From: Anaeramoeba flamelloides | Lineage: Eukaryota > Metamonada > Anaeramoebidae | Direction: 5' to 3' | Assembly (NCBI GenBank): GCA_027625915.1 | Contig: JANTQA010000075.1 | Location: 1,240,001-1,304,000, forward strand | DNA: 64,000 bases | In this document: piece by piece, positions 45,799-56,700 of the stretch | Numbering within the stretch: position 1 is the first letter of the stretch | Layout: each line of letters starts with the position of its first letter | Notes under the pieces: model-generated | Told to the model about the DNA's origin: nothing | The model's database searches: none | The model's input: only the letters and a program-made list of their open reading frames with translations | Program-made: the position numbers and the translations under genes

Positions 45799-48656
45799 CT
45801 AATTCAATTGAAATTTATTCAATTCTTCCAAAGCTTGAGCTATTATAATTAATTTTATTTATTTTATTTATATAAAAATAAAAAATAATTCAAAATATTT
45901 CGCAACATAAAGTTAGTTTTTGTTTGCAATAAAAAAAAAAAAAAAAAATATTTCTTACGATATTTTGAGAATTGTGTTAAAATTTCAACAATTTGATTGT
46001 TAAATTTTTTGTTATTCTTTAAAAGATCGATTAAAATTGGAATTGCATTTTGATCAAGAAGATAATTAATATTCCTTTCCCACTTTTCATATAAATAAAA
46101 AAATTAAAGAAAAAAACAAAATAAAAATATTGATAAATAAAGATAAATGGATAAATAAAATAATAATACAAAAAGAATAATTTCAAAAGGAGAAAATTAA
46201 ATTTTGATTCAATTTTAAAAAATAAAAAAAATTTACTCGTTGTTGATGTTTTTTATTAACCGTTAAAAAGGATAGAATCGCTTGTAAACTTATATTCAAA
46301 GTAATTTCTTGATTCAATTTGATTTGATTAATAATCAATTTTATCCCTCCATTCTTAATTAATTGGTCTTGAATTTTAGCTATTTGATTTTTTTATTAAT
46401 ACAAAATAAAAATTCATATGGATAAGAATAAAAAATATAAATAAAAAAAATAAGCAATCATTTAAAATCAAAAGAAAAAGAAAAAGAAAATCATTTAAAA
46501 TTAAAAGAAAAAGAAAAATCAAAAAAGAAAATGAAAATGAAAATGAAAAATGAAAAAGAAAAATCAAAAGAAAAATGAAAAAGAAAAAGAAAATGAAAAA
46601 TGAAAAAGAAAAATGGAAAAAAAAAATATAGTAAAATGAAAAATAGAATGAAAAGGAAAAAGAAAAATCAAAGTAAAATGGAAAATGAAAAATAGAATGT
46701 CATACTTGAATGAATATAATTATTAATGGTTTGAATAATTTTAAGGTGTAGTTGGGGATCAGAAGTTTGTTTAAATATAACAATAATTTTTTTCATAATG
46801 TTATATTTTAATAATTGTTGCCGAACTAATTTACCGCCTTTTGAAAAGGCGTTGATAATTGAAACGATATTTTTAAGATTTGTTACATTCTTTTTAAAGC
46901 GGGTTATAAGTTGAGGGGTTTCTTTAATAACTCCCAATGTATAAAAGTCAATAATTAATCTACGTTTTAGGGGCTGTTCACATATTAAAATTTTTATTAA
47001 TAAAATAGTTTTTGAAATTACATTACTATTCTTTTCATTTGATAGTAGCAATTTTAATTGTGCAGGTATTGGCGATTTTCGAATTATAAATCGATTAGTT
47101 TTACTGGCTCTTGCCAGCGATAATAATAATTCTAATGAACAATATTTGATTTTGCTTTCGGTGCATTTCAAGCATTTGTTTATTAAATTTTTTCGAAATT
47201 CATAATCTGAACAAATACTTTTTGCTATTTTTTTATTTGATTCTGTTACGTTAGATAAAATAAGACAAATGTTCCCAAGAGTTTCATTATAAATATTTAC
47301 ATTTTCTTCATTTATAATTTTTTGATTGTGCTTTTTTTCTTTTTCCTTTTCTTTTTCTTTTTCCTTTTCATTTTCCTTTTCCTTTTCATTTTCATTTTCA
47401 TTTTTGTTTTTGTTTTTATTATTCTTCTCGGTTAAATTTAAAGGTAAATGTACTAATAATTTTTTTAGCTGCTCAACAAGTATTTCGTTACCACATTTTT
47501 GAATCAAAATTTTTGAATTTGAGCAATCCGAAATTAATGATGTTGCATACTTGACGAGCAAATGATCAGTAGACTTTGTTGCTGAAATTAAAGAATCAAA
47601 CATTTCAACCCTAGAAATTACAGAAATTACATCTGAAGAATACTCTGCACTCCAAGTTAAACATTTTAAAACTAATGAGAGGGTTTTGGTTGTTGTTTCT
47701 GGTAGCATAAACAAGGTACACAGTAAAGAAATTCCACTTGATTGATTAATTTTTGTCACGGCATTTATTTTGGAATAATTGACAACCCTAAAGAGTACTT
47801 CTAAGTGAGAAACTAAATTCTCTTCAACACCTTTTTGCATAGGATCGTTCATTTGAATTGCCAAAATTAAAGACTCTGCCCCATTTAAAGTTAAAAAATG
47901 ATCAGAATATACTTCTTTGGTTGTTGTTATGAGTATCGGTTATGTTTTTGTTTTTGGGGTTAGAGTTTGTTTGTTTGTTGTACATTTTTAATTGGTTGCA
48001 ATTAGGGAAATAAAAAAGAATAAATAAAATAGTTTTTTTTTTTGTAAAAATTTAACAAAGCGCTAATGAACGTTCGTGAATTGTAAAAGGCAAAAAGACT
48101 AAAAACATTTAGTTCAGATTTTAAATCAATAGAAGAACACAGATGCTAATTTTCTCAAATTCAATGTTTTGAGTATGCCTGAAAAAAAGAAATAACAAAA
48201 GAAAAAAAAAAAAAAAAAAGCAAAAAAAAAATAAAATCAATTCTTACTGTTCGTGATAAGTATGGAAAGAAGCATTGAAGAGCTACTTCCTAACTTTAAA
48301 TTTTTGGAAATTAGTTCTTGGGTCAAAATTGGAAAGATTTGGGTTTTAAACTTTTCTGTGTACATTGTCAACTGATTATTATTTTGCTTACACTTCTTTA
48401 GAATGAACTGAATAGCATCCTCTCTCTCACTCTCTTTGGAACTGTTGATCTGAACAACAAGATCATTTTCTTCGATCAATAAACTAATACGGAGGTATTG
48501 TTGATAAATGTAATAGCACGTTCCAAGAATGACAAAGCCTATTCCTGCGTATTTAACTGGCTTTGAACGGATGAATTTTGGGATTTGGATTTCGGGTTCA
48601 GTTTCGTTCCCTGTTGTTTGTTTGAAATCGCTCCTTTTTTGTTGAAAATTGTCCAT
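45799..48656 (-). CDS. Membrane-anchored armadillo-repeat protein, five exons
   Basis: I reconstruct exons 48656-48248, 47911-46706, 46379-46237, 46082-45959 and 45839-45799 (TAG). All introns start GTAAGA, GTATGA or GTAAAT and end AG. The phases match throughout and give 640 residues. The start is the ATG reading MDNFQQKRSD. Residues 34-52 form one hydrophobic membrane segment after a basic stretch (KFIRSKPVK). The rest is helical and repetitive, with armadillo-type signatures: REDAIQFILKKC, SSMLLSILITN, NGAESLILAI, KNGGIKLIINQI, LQAILSFLTVN and QNAIPILIDLL. A Lys/Glu-rich loop (encoded 47327-47420) lies in the middle. Short exons 3-5 each continue the helical repeat, which supports them. 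The protein is likely tail-out on an organelle membrane, acting as a protein-binding scaffold. The exact partner is unknown. Confidence 0.8.
46380..46705 (-). other. Intron with GAAAAA-type simple repeats
   Basis: The second intron of the armadillo gene runs from GTATGA to AAATAG. Most of it is a degenerate AAAATGAAAAAGAAAAATC repeat on the plus strand, about 46450-46690. Confidence 0.75.
47912..48247 (-). other. First intron of the armadillo gene
   Basis: This 336-bp intron begins GTAAGA and ends AAAGAAG. It joins one base and two bases into an Ile codon, turning ...LITN and YSDHFLTLNG into a continuous helical repeat. It contains an A-rich run. Confidence 0.7.
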
Positions 48657-50824
48657 TGTGCTAGACCTTAAATTCAGAGAAAGGTCAAAAACCACAATAA
48701 AAGGTGAAAAAAAAGTAAAAAATGTTTGGGATATTTTCTTAGCATAGCTGAGATAAAAGTGAAATCGCTATGGTAAGTGTGTAGCATCTATTTGTAGATA
48801 AAGTATACATTTCCCAATTTGTTAGGAGTAAAAATGGTTTTTTATGTACTTTGTCAAAAAGGAAAATGTCTTTTTCAAATTTTCAAAATTGATTAGAAAT
48901 TTTTCTTGTGAATAAAAATTACACTTTATAGTAATTAGTAACAAAGTATTTAATATTTGAATTTTTAAAGAGATTTTTTAAGGAAGTCACGAGATTTTAC
49001 ATTGTTTGAAATTTTAATAGTGATAACACTTTTGAAAGAAAGTTTTTTGAGTCGTGTTGGTATTTAAATAATAAATTATAAAAATAATTTTATCTGATTT
49101 TATTTTTTTTTTTCATAATGGAAAGCTGAAAAAATAATTTCCTTTGTGTAAAAATAATAAATAAATTTATATGAGACATTAAATATCAGGCTCTTATATT
49201 AATTGGTGTCAATTTAAGCCAAATTTATCACTTCCTATTGAGATATTTAATAAGTCAAAAAAAAATTAATTGAAGTGAAAATCTTTTCCCAGATAATGTT
49301 GGAAATAAACTTTATATGATTTTTCAACTTTAAATAAATAATCTTGATGTTTATTGTCAAAGAAATGCAACTGGTACTTTATTTGTTCTTATACTTAAAT
49401 TTCTCAAAGGTTGTACAAGTATAAAATATAGAAACTAAGATCATACATTAAAATATTTTATAATAGTTAATTTCTCATTATTTTTCACTCCAAAATTTTT
49501 TTACCCACTAATATAGAATTAGGAAAATCTGTAAGATTCAAAAAAGAAAAAATTGTTCAAAAAAAAAAAAATAAAAAGACATAGAATTTAATAGGTTAAA
49601 GAAAACAATACCCAATTTATTGTTTTTTTTTTGATCTTCCTTTTTTTTTTTCTTGTTAATTTTTTGATTTTACATTTTCACAATATATATAAAAAATTTG
49701 GGTAAATTCTTTCCCTTGAGCAATTGTCAAATCTCTAAAATATTTAAACTGTATAAAATCTTCTTCAATTTTTAAAATAAATAATGAAATATTTCATTTT
49801 TTCCCTTTTTTTCATGTGGTTGAATTTTTGTTTTTATAGGAATAAGAGTTTCAAATAAAAAAAAATTAAATGGTGAATTGTTAATAGAAAGATAATATTA
49901 CTTGGTGATATGAATAGATGAAAAGTAAAAGAAAAGGTGTGGGTAAAATTGCCAAGTGTCAAAAAACTCTTGAACAAAAAGGAAAAAATATAAAAAAAAA
50001 TGATAACAATAAAAAAAACTATTTCTCAAATGAACATCCTTGATCAAAAATTAACAATAATTTAATGAACAATAATCATTATTTCTTTTTTTCTCTATAT
50101 TGTTTTTCAAATCAATTATATTGGTTTTTATTTATTGTATTTAACAATTAGATTTTTAAAAAAACTTGAAACCATTTTTTTATTATTATTTTCTTTTTTT
50201 AATAATGTTGGGTTTTCCTTTTTCAAATTTAAAAATAATTTGGGTTTATCCTCACTGGAAAGTATAAAAAGTGTTGGTATTTACAATATATGTAATTTTG
50301 AGAATAATAATATTTTTTTTATTTTGTCTCTTGGATGGTACCTAAAATTAGGCTAAATATTTTTACCCCCTAAAATACATTGAAATAAAAAATTACATTA
50401 AAATTGATTGTAATGTTTTAATTGTAATGAAAGAGTTATGTTTGAATATCTCTCAATTTATTCTGTATCTATGGCTATTTTTGTTTGTACCTGTATTTGG
50501 ATGTATTTCTTTTTCTAGAATAATACTTGGTGCCTTTATTTCAATCAATTTAATTCGTTTGAAGAGAAATGGTAAAATAAAGTGATCAAAATGATATTTT
50601 CAGAAAATTTTTAACGAACTTATTCTTTAACAATTTTTTTCGAAAAAAAATTAAACATTTACTGATTTTTCACTTTTTCAAAAGTTTATTGATAATAAAC
50701 ACTATTGTTACCTAAGAAAGCTTTCATCAAAAAATTATTTTTTAAGATATTTTGCGATTTAAGTTGAAAAATCAAATTTTCCAAGTTATATTCATATTAT
50801 TTTTAAATGTAATAATAAAATAAT

Positions 50825-50965
50825 AAGTAGACTTTTTAACCTGTTTATTAGCCTTAGTGGGTAATAAAATTATTTTTGAGTCTTTAATAAAATTCCTAAA
50901 TAAAAATTTAGGCATTTGGGTAAATACGAGAAGGTTAATAACCCTCCCCCCCTTAAATAAAAAAA
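50825..50965 (-). repeat. Dispersed repeat module, minus orientation
   Basis: This is the reverse complement of the 17190-17345 module, with TTTATTTAGGAATTTTATTA and GGCTAATAAAC in order. It is followed on the plus strand by a rare C-rich run (CCCTCCCCCCCC). Confidence 0.6.
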
Positions 50966-51134
50966 AAAAAAATAATAATAAGTAGACTTTTTTCTTATCA
51001 GTTAAGAAGGCATTTTATTATATTTTAAAAGTATTTTAAATTTAATGAATATCTTCCAAATATAGAATCAATAATTTTAACTGTGTAGGAATTATTTATT
51101 CTTTTAAATTGATATAAAAAAATTTTTTTTTGAT

Positions 51135-51560
51135 TTTCCGTTAGGTTTTTTGTTAATTTAAGAAATAAAACGAGGCACTATACGACCCATGATGGGCACT
51201 TCTGTTGTTTTTTTTTTTTTAATTTTTGAAATCACTAGAAAAGTTCAGAAATTTTTGTATTATTTATCAATCAGTTATTTTTTTTCTGTTAGGTTTTACT
51301 AATTTAAAAAAATTGAGTAAAATCTTTGATTTTCATTATTTCTTTTGAATTCTGGAAAACCGCCGTTATCTTTTCTTGCATTTTCTATTTATTTAGAAAA
51401 TCGATATATTTACGTTAGGTTTTTTTTAGTTTTTGAAATAAACCAAAATTTTATGAAAATTTTCTGTTTATTTCAAAAAGTAAAAAAAAAACCAGAACAC
51501 TTTACAAATAAAATAGAAAACCTCAAGAAAGGATTGGTACTCTACTGGATAATCTAGAGC
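51135..51560. repeat. Hairpin repeat family, composite copy
   Basis: It contains CGTTAGGTTTTTT three times, GGCACTATACGACCCATGAT, a stem (TAGTTTTTGAAATAAACC against GTTTATTTCAAAAAGTA) and CCTCAAGAAAGGATTGGTAC near the end. The layout resembles 41650-41965. Confidence 0.55.
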
Positions 51561-51669
51561 GTGGAATATTTATCACAGGTTATTCTTTTACCCTGGTTCG
51601 GTTTTTTAGAAAGGCGGGGTGTTTTCAAAACTGTTAGTTATTTTCTAGTTAAAAAAGATATCATAAAGT

Positions 51670-52345
51670 TGAATTTAACGAGAATCGGTTTCACTTTTTA
51701 GTCACAAATTTTCAACCCTGTTTAATATCAAATAATCTGAAATTTAATACTCAAAATTTGAAATTTTAATTTTCACAATGTGTTTTACTCTAACTGTTGA
51801 GAGTAAAATGTTGGACACAGAAAAATGGTTGGACAGCATTTTTAATTGGGAACCTTACTGAAAATGATTTTTAATTTCAATCGTTTGTGAAATAACTAAA
51901 GAAAATAACAATAATCTACTTGTTAGAATAACAATTAGTGTAATTCTACTTTTTCAAAATCTTATCTCTTATAATCTAAAACAAGTTTAAAAATTACCAT
52001 TTTCAGAATTAATAGTAAACTTTACTAAAACAAGAATTTTTCTAAAAATAGAATGATTTAATTTAGTTATGAACCAACCAAATGAGTATTCTCCACAAAA
52101 CACAGATTAATGAATTTGTGATGCCTTTAAACCTGGATTTATCTAAAAGTCACCTGGTTATCAATAGGATTTGATTTTCAATTTTACTAATATTCCTCAA
52201 TTAAAAATGGTGTCCAACCATTTTTCTGTGTCCAACATTTTTCTCTCAACAGTAATAGTAATTTTATACTTGAATTTTAGATTTTTTTCGTTTATTGATT
52301 TTCGATGACGGTTTATGTCTTAAAACCGGATCTGGTTGTAAACTT
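51670..52345. mobile_element. Diverged fold-back element split by MITE copy B
   Basis: The sequence left of the MITE (CACTTTTTAGTCACAAATTT, then TCAACC) and the reverse complement of the sequence right of it (GTTTACAACC..., GGTTTTAAGACATAAACCGT) both resemble the arm of the fold-back at 36037-36254 (ACTTTTAAGGCACAAACTTT). The MITE would then have landed in the loop of an older copy. Arm similarity is moderate, so this is an inference. Confidence 0.5.
51794..52252 (-). mobile_element. 459-bp MITE, copy B
   Basis: It has the same termini as copy A (CTGTTGAGAG...CTCTCAACAG) and exactly the same length, 459 bp. Body similarity runs throughout when reverse-complemented, for example AATTAATAGTAAA and ACTTGTTTTAGATTATAAGA. 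It is flanked by TAA on both sides, a clean 3-bp target duplication. Confidence 0.9.
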
Positions 52346-53789
52346 CTTTTAAAAATTTTTACCCCAAAATCGCACTTTTTTCCTTGATTAGAGACTTTTA
52401 AAAATCCCGGTACTACTAAAAACAATAAAAACAACAGCATCAAGATTTTTAAGGGTTGGGATGTGGGTTATATTGTGAATAAACTTTATTGGCCTAATGA
52501 AATGTTTATAAAAGTATTAGTTTTGCTAAAATTGTTTTTTTTTCAATTATATTTTTTAATACTATTGAAGTCAACAAATGCGTGCATATAGCCTTGAAAT
52601 GAAGTTTTAATTAAAATCCAGACATTTTTTTTCTTATTATTCCAATTAAGCATCCAATTTACTGACCAATATTATACCTAATGGTAAATCAATTTTGAAT
52701 GTAAACTACATGATCATTCAAGTAAATTTTAAAATAGGAATGTAATTTGTGGATAATTTTTGTTTAGTTTCTCATTTTTTATGATATTTTTTGTTTTTGG
52801 ATCGATAAAAAAAATAAATCTTTCTTTCAAAAATTTACTCAATTTTTTGAGTTAAATTGTCCAATTTGATCCTTTATTTTTCGAATTTATTTTTTAAATA
52901 ATAGAACTTTACGAAACCCATACTATATTTATTATGGTTTATTGTCTGTTTTTTTTAATAAGTTCGGGGATAATGGTCTTCAATAACAAAAAGAAACATC
53001 ACTTTCTATTTTTAAAACAAGGATAAACTTTTGTGCAATATTATTTTTCCAACAATAAATATTATAAAAAACCATGACTCTGAAATATTTTTAAATAGTC
53101 GAACTAAAAAGAAACAATTGTCAGATTTTTGTTGTATTACTCTCAAATCTTTTCTATTTTTTTGAAAACTTTTTTAATGTAATCTTTATTTTTTTTATAG
53201 TCAAACTGTGAGAGACCAATCTCAGATTTGCAATTGTTTTTTCAGAGTTTGTTTGATCATTTGACTCTTTAAGTCTTTTTGGTAACAGAAACCCGGTTTT
53301 TATTGTCAAACAGCACTTTACCATGTCTAAAGGAGATATTTTAACAACAACTAATGCTTATCAAAGTAAAAAAAAATTATTAAATTTCATTGTGGGTTAA
53401 AGGATTGAAAACTTCTAGAATTGATTTTTCTAATCTTATTTTTGACACTTAATGCTTTTTTCAAAGCAAAAAAAAAACCTTTAACTTTTTATATATTTTT
53501 TCAGAAGATTTTAAAAATTTACAAAACAAATCAAAGAAAATTTAAAAGTCATTTGGAAAATTCGACTCAATTTATCAAAAACAGTAACAAATTTAATGAT
53601 CAAAAATTTTAAAAGGAAATATGATGGTAAAATTGAAAAAGTATCCTAACAAAGACTATTGTGTTTTCAAAGACACAGTGAAATGATCTCTCAAATTCGA
53701 GCTTGAACAAATTGATTTCAACATGTTACCGTTAATTACTACAAATTAAAATAAAATTATCGGATTTTTCATATTTTAATCTTTTCTCA

Positions 53790-56700
53790 ATGAGCAAACA
53801 TAAACAAACACACTTGAAAAAGAAAACAAAGAGCTCTTTACAGAAGAAAAGCAAAGAGGAGTTAGGAACTAACGAAGGAGGAATGGACATGTTAATTTGC
53901 GAAGATTTTGACAAAAAAAAAAAACAAATCAACAAATCAACAGGCGAAAGCAAATTTAACAAAAACACAAAAATACAAAAAGAGCACTATGAAAAAATCA
54001 ATCGACTTAGCAAAAACAAAAAAGATATAAACACAACACCTAGGAAAGAAAAAAAAACCCTAGAAATCCCACGATCACCACAATCTTTTCTTAAAAGCAG
54101 ACAAAACAGAACACCCAAGCATAAAAACCGAACACCACCAATTACAAATTTCTTTTTATCTGAAAGGAAGCTGAAAAAGCATCTCAAGAAAAAGCCCGCA
54201 CCAAAAAGAGCAGTGAAAAAGATCTTTGATTTTGAGGAGTCTACAAAGAAAAAGAAAAAGAAAAAGAAGACCAAGCTAGATCAAAAAATTGGAAAACAAA
54301 AAACGCAAAAAAAACAAATATATCAAGTAAAAGGAAGCTTAAAAAACTTTAAATTTAAAGAGTCAATAGATCTTGAGGGAAACGAAGAAGAAACCCCAAA
54401 ATCAAAAGAGATCAACAAAATCTCGCAAAAAAAAAAAGAAAAAATTCTACAAGAAAAAAAGAGACTAGAGGAGAAGAAAAAAAAACAATTACAGCTAAAA
54501 CAAAAACTGGGTAAAAAAACGGGCAACGGTGCAGCGTGGTTTGCAATTAATAATAGCCAAAATTCCAAATATAAATTTTTAAGGGACATTCATGATCTCG
54601 AGGGAAGAGGGCCCGATCACCCAGACTATGATTGCAACACATTGCAAATCGAGCCAAGGTATTACTTGAACATGAAGCCCTTTGAAAAGCAGTACTGGTC
54701 GATCAAATCAAAGAATTTTAATGTTATTATCTTTTTCAAAAAAGGCATGTTTTATGAGTTTTTCGAATCAGACGCCGAATTGGCGCATAAGCTGTTTGAT
54801 TTGCAGCTCTCAAAAAACACCTCAAGGAAAATGAAAATGGCTGGCATACCTGAAAAGTCATTCACCTTTTGGGCTTCAAAATTCATTGCCAATGGATTTA
54901 AAATTGGCAAAGTTGAACAAGTAGAAACAATTATCCAGCACAAAAAAAGAAGGCCAAACAAAGAATCTATGAAGAACACACATAGTAACTATTCTGACGA
55001 TGACGACGACGACGACGACTATGACGACGACGATTCTGAAATTAATTATCGGGAGGCCAAGAAAAAAAACACTGACAGGAAAAGAAAAATCAACAAAATG
55101 GCACAAACAGCACAAAGATCAGGCACCCAAAATGTATTAAAAAGGGAACTAACCCAAATATTGACGGGAGGAACGCTGATCGACGACAAATTTATAATTG
55201 GATCAAACCCAATTTATTTGTTTTCGTTCACCGAAAGGATCATTACATTGGATGAAGTTGAAATAGGCATTTGCTTTGTGGACACATCGACTGGGATCTT
55301 TAATGTAACCCAATTTAGAGACAACCCCAAGGATTATTCCATATTTGAAACCATTTTATTGCAAATACAACCCAAAGAAATTGTGTACCCACAGGGGATC
55401 ATTTCACAAAAATTATTGAAATTTATTAAGCACACTTTAAACGACAGCCAATTAATATTTAATAGCATCCGAAGAGAAAATTTTTGGGATTGGAAAAAAA
55501 CCATTGAGGTCTTCCAAATCCAAAGATACTTTTTCAATAATAAGAACAAGAACAAGAACAAGAGCAAGAACAAAATAAATAAAGAGAAACTAGATCAAGA
55601 TCAAGAAAAGGATAAGGAAAAATATAACAAACTTTATGGTGAAAATTTCCCAGATCTTCTCAAAAAATGTATTGAACAAAAAGAAAAAGCGTTGCTGTCT
55701 GCATTGGGTGAATGCATTTCTTATTTAAAAACCTTAAAAATTGATCGAAAATTAGTGAGCTATAACAACTTCAACTACTTTTCACCAACGGGCATGCAAA
55801 ACAGCACGCTATCCCTAGACTCCCAGACTTTAAGGAATTTAGAAATTTTGCAGAACACAACAACATATACAAAGGAAGGCACGATCCTCGAGTTATTAGA
55901 TCATTGTAGCACAAGCTTTGGCAAAAGGAAAATGCGGACATGGATCTGTCGTCCGTCGATCAACATTGCGGCGATCAACGAAAGGCTAAATGCCGTTGAA
56001 GATCTGATGACAAAAATGTCCAACCACGAGCGCAAAGAAATCACCATCAGGCTCAGGAAAATGCCGGATTTGGAGCGTTTCATATCAAGGATCCACACCG
56101 GGATGTGCAACATCGACAAATTTTTATTAACCTTGGAATCCTTTGAAGAAATACACCGCTTGATGGGGCATTTGAAAAAGAAATTTGGGAAAGATCTGCG
56201 GTCCAAAAAGTTGAAATCCTTTCTCAATATTGGGGAAAATAAAATGTTCCCCGACTTGGGCGCGCCGATCCAGAAAATCAAAGATTCGATAAACGTTGAA
56301 AAAACGAAGGAAACGGGGGAAATCTGCCCCAGAAAGGGCCTAGACCCCAAATTTGACAAGGCCAAGGAGAAAGTGGATCGAATTAAAGAATCCCTCGAGA
56401 GCCATTTGAAAAAGTATAAAAAAAAATTCAAGGCGAACTCGAAGCAAATCCAGTTCAAGAAGCTTGGCAAGCAGCGCTACCTGATCGAAATCGCAAACGA
56501 TGTCGCAAACCAAAATAGGAAATTAATCCCCAAGGATTGGATTTTGAAATCCGAGACCAAGGCAAGGAAGAGATTTTGGAACCCATTCATTTTGTCAACC
56601 ATTGAAAAGCTAGCGGAAGAAGAAGACCATTTCCAAATTGTTAAAAAGCGATTGCTGACAACCCTGTTTCACTTATTCAGCAAATTCAACCAAATTTGGC

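Larger units (their letters stand above)
48657..53789. other. Divergent intergenic region with nested repeats
   Basis: This is about 5.1 kb between the armadillo gene (minus) and MSH6 (plus). It holds a repeat module at 50825-50965, hairpin modules at 51135-51560 and a fold-back interrupted by a MITE at about 51670-52345. A short ATG frame at 53323-53400 (MSKGDILTTTNAY...) could be a tiny exon, but support is weak. Both promoters must lie here. Confidence 0.6.
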
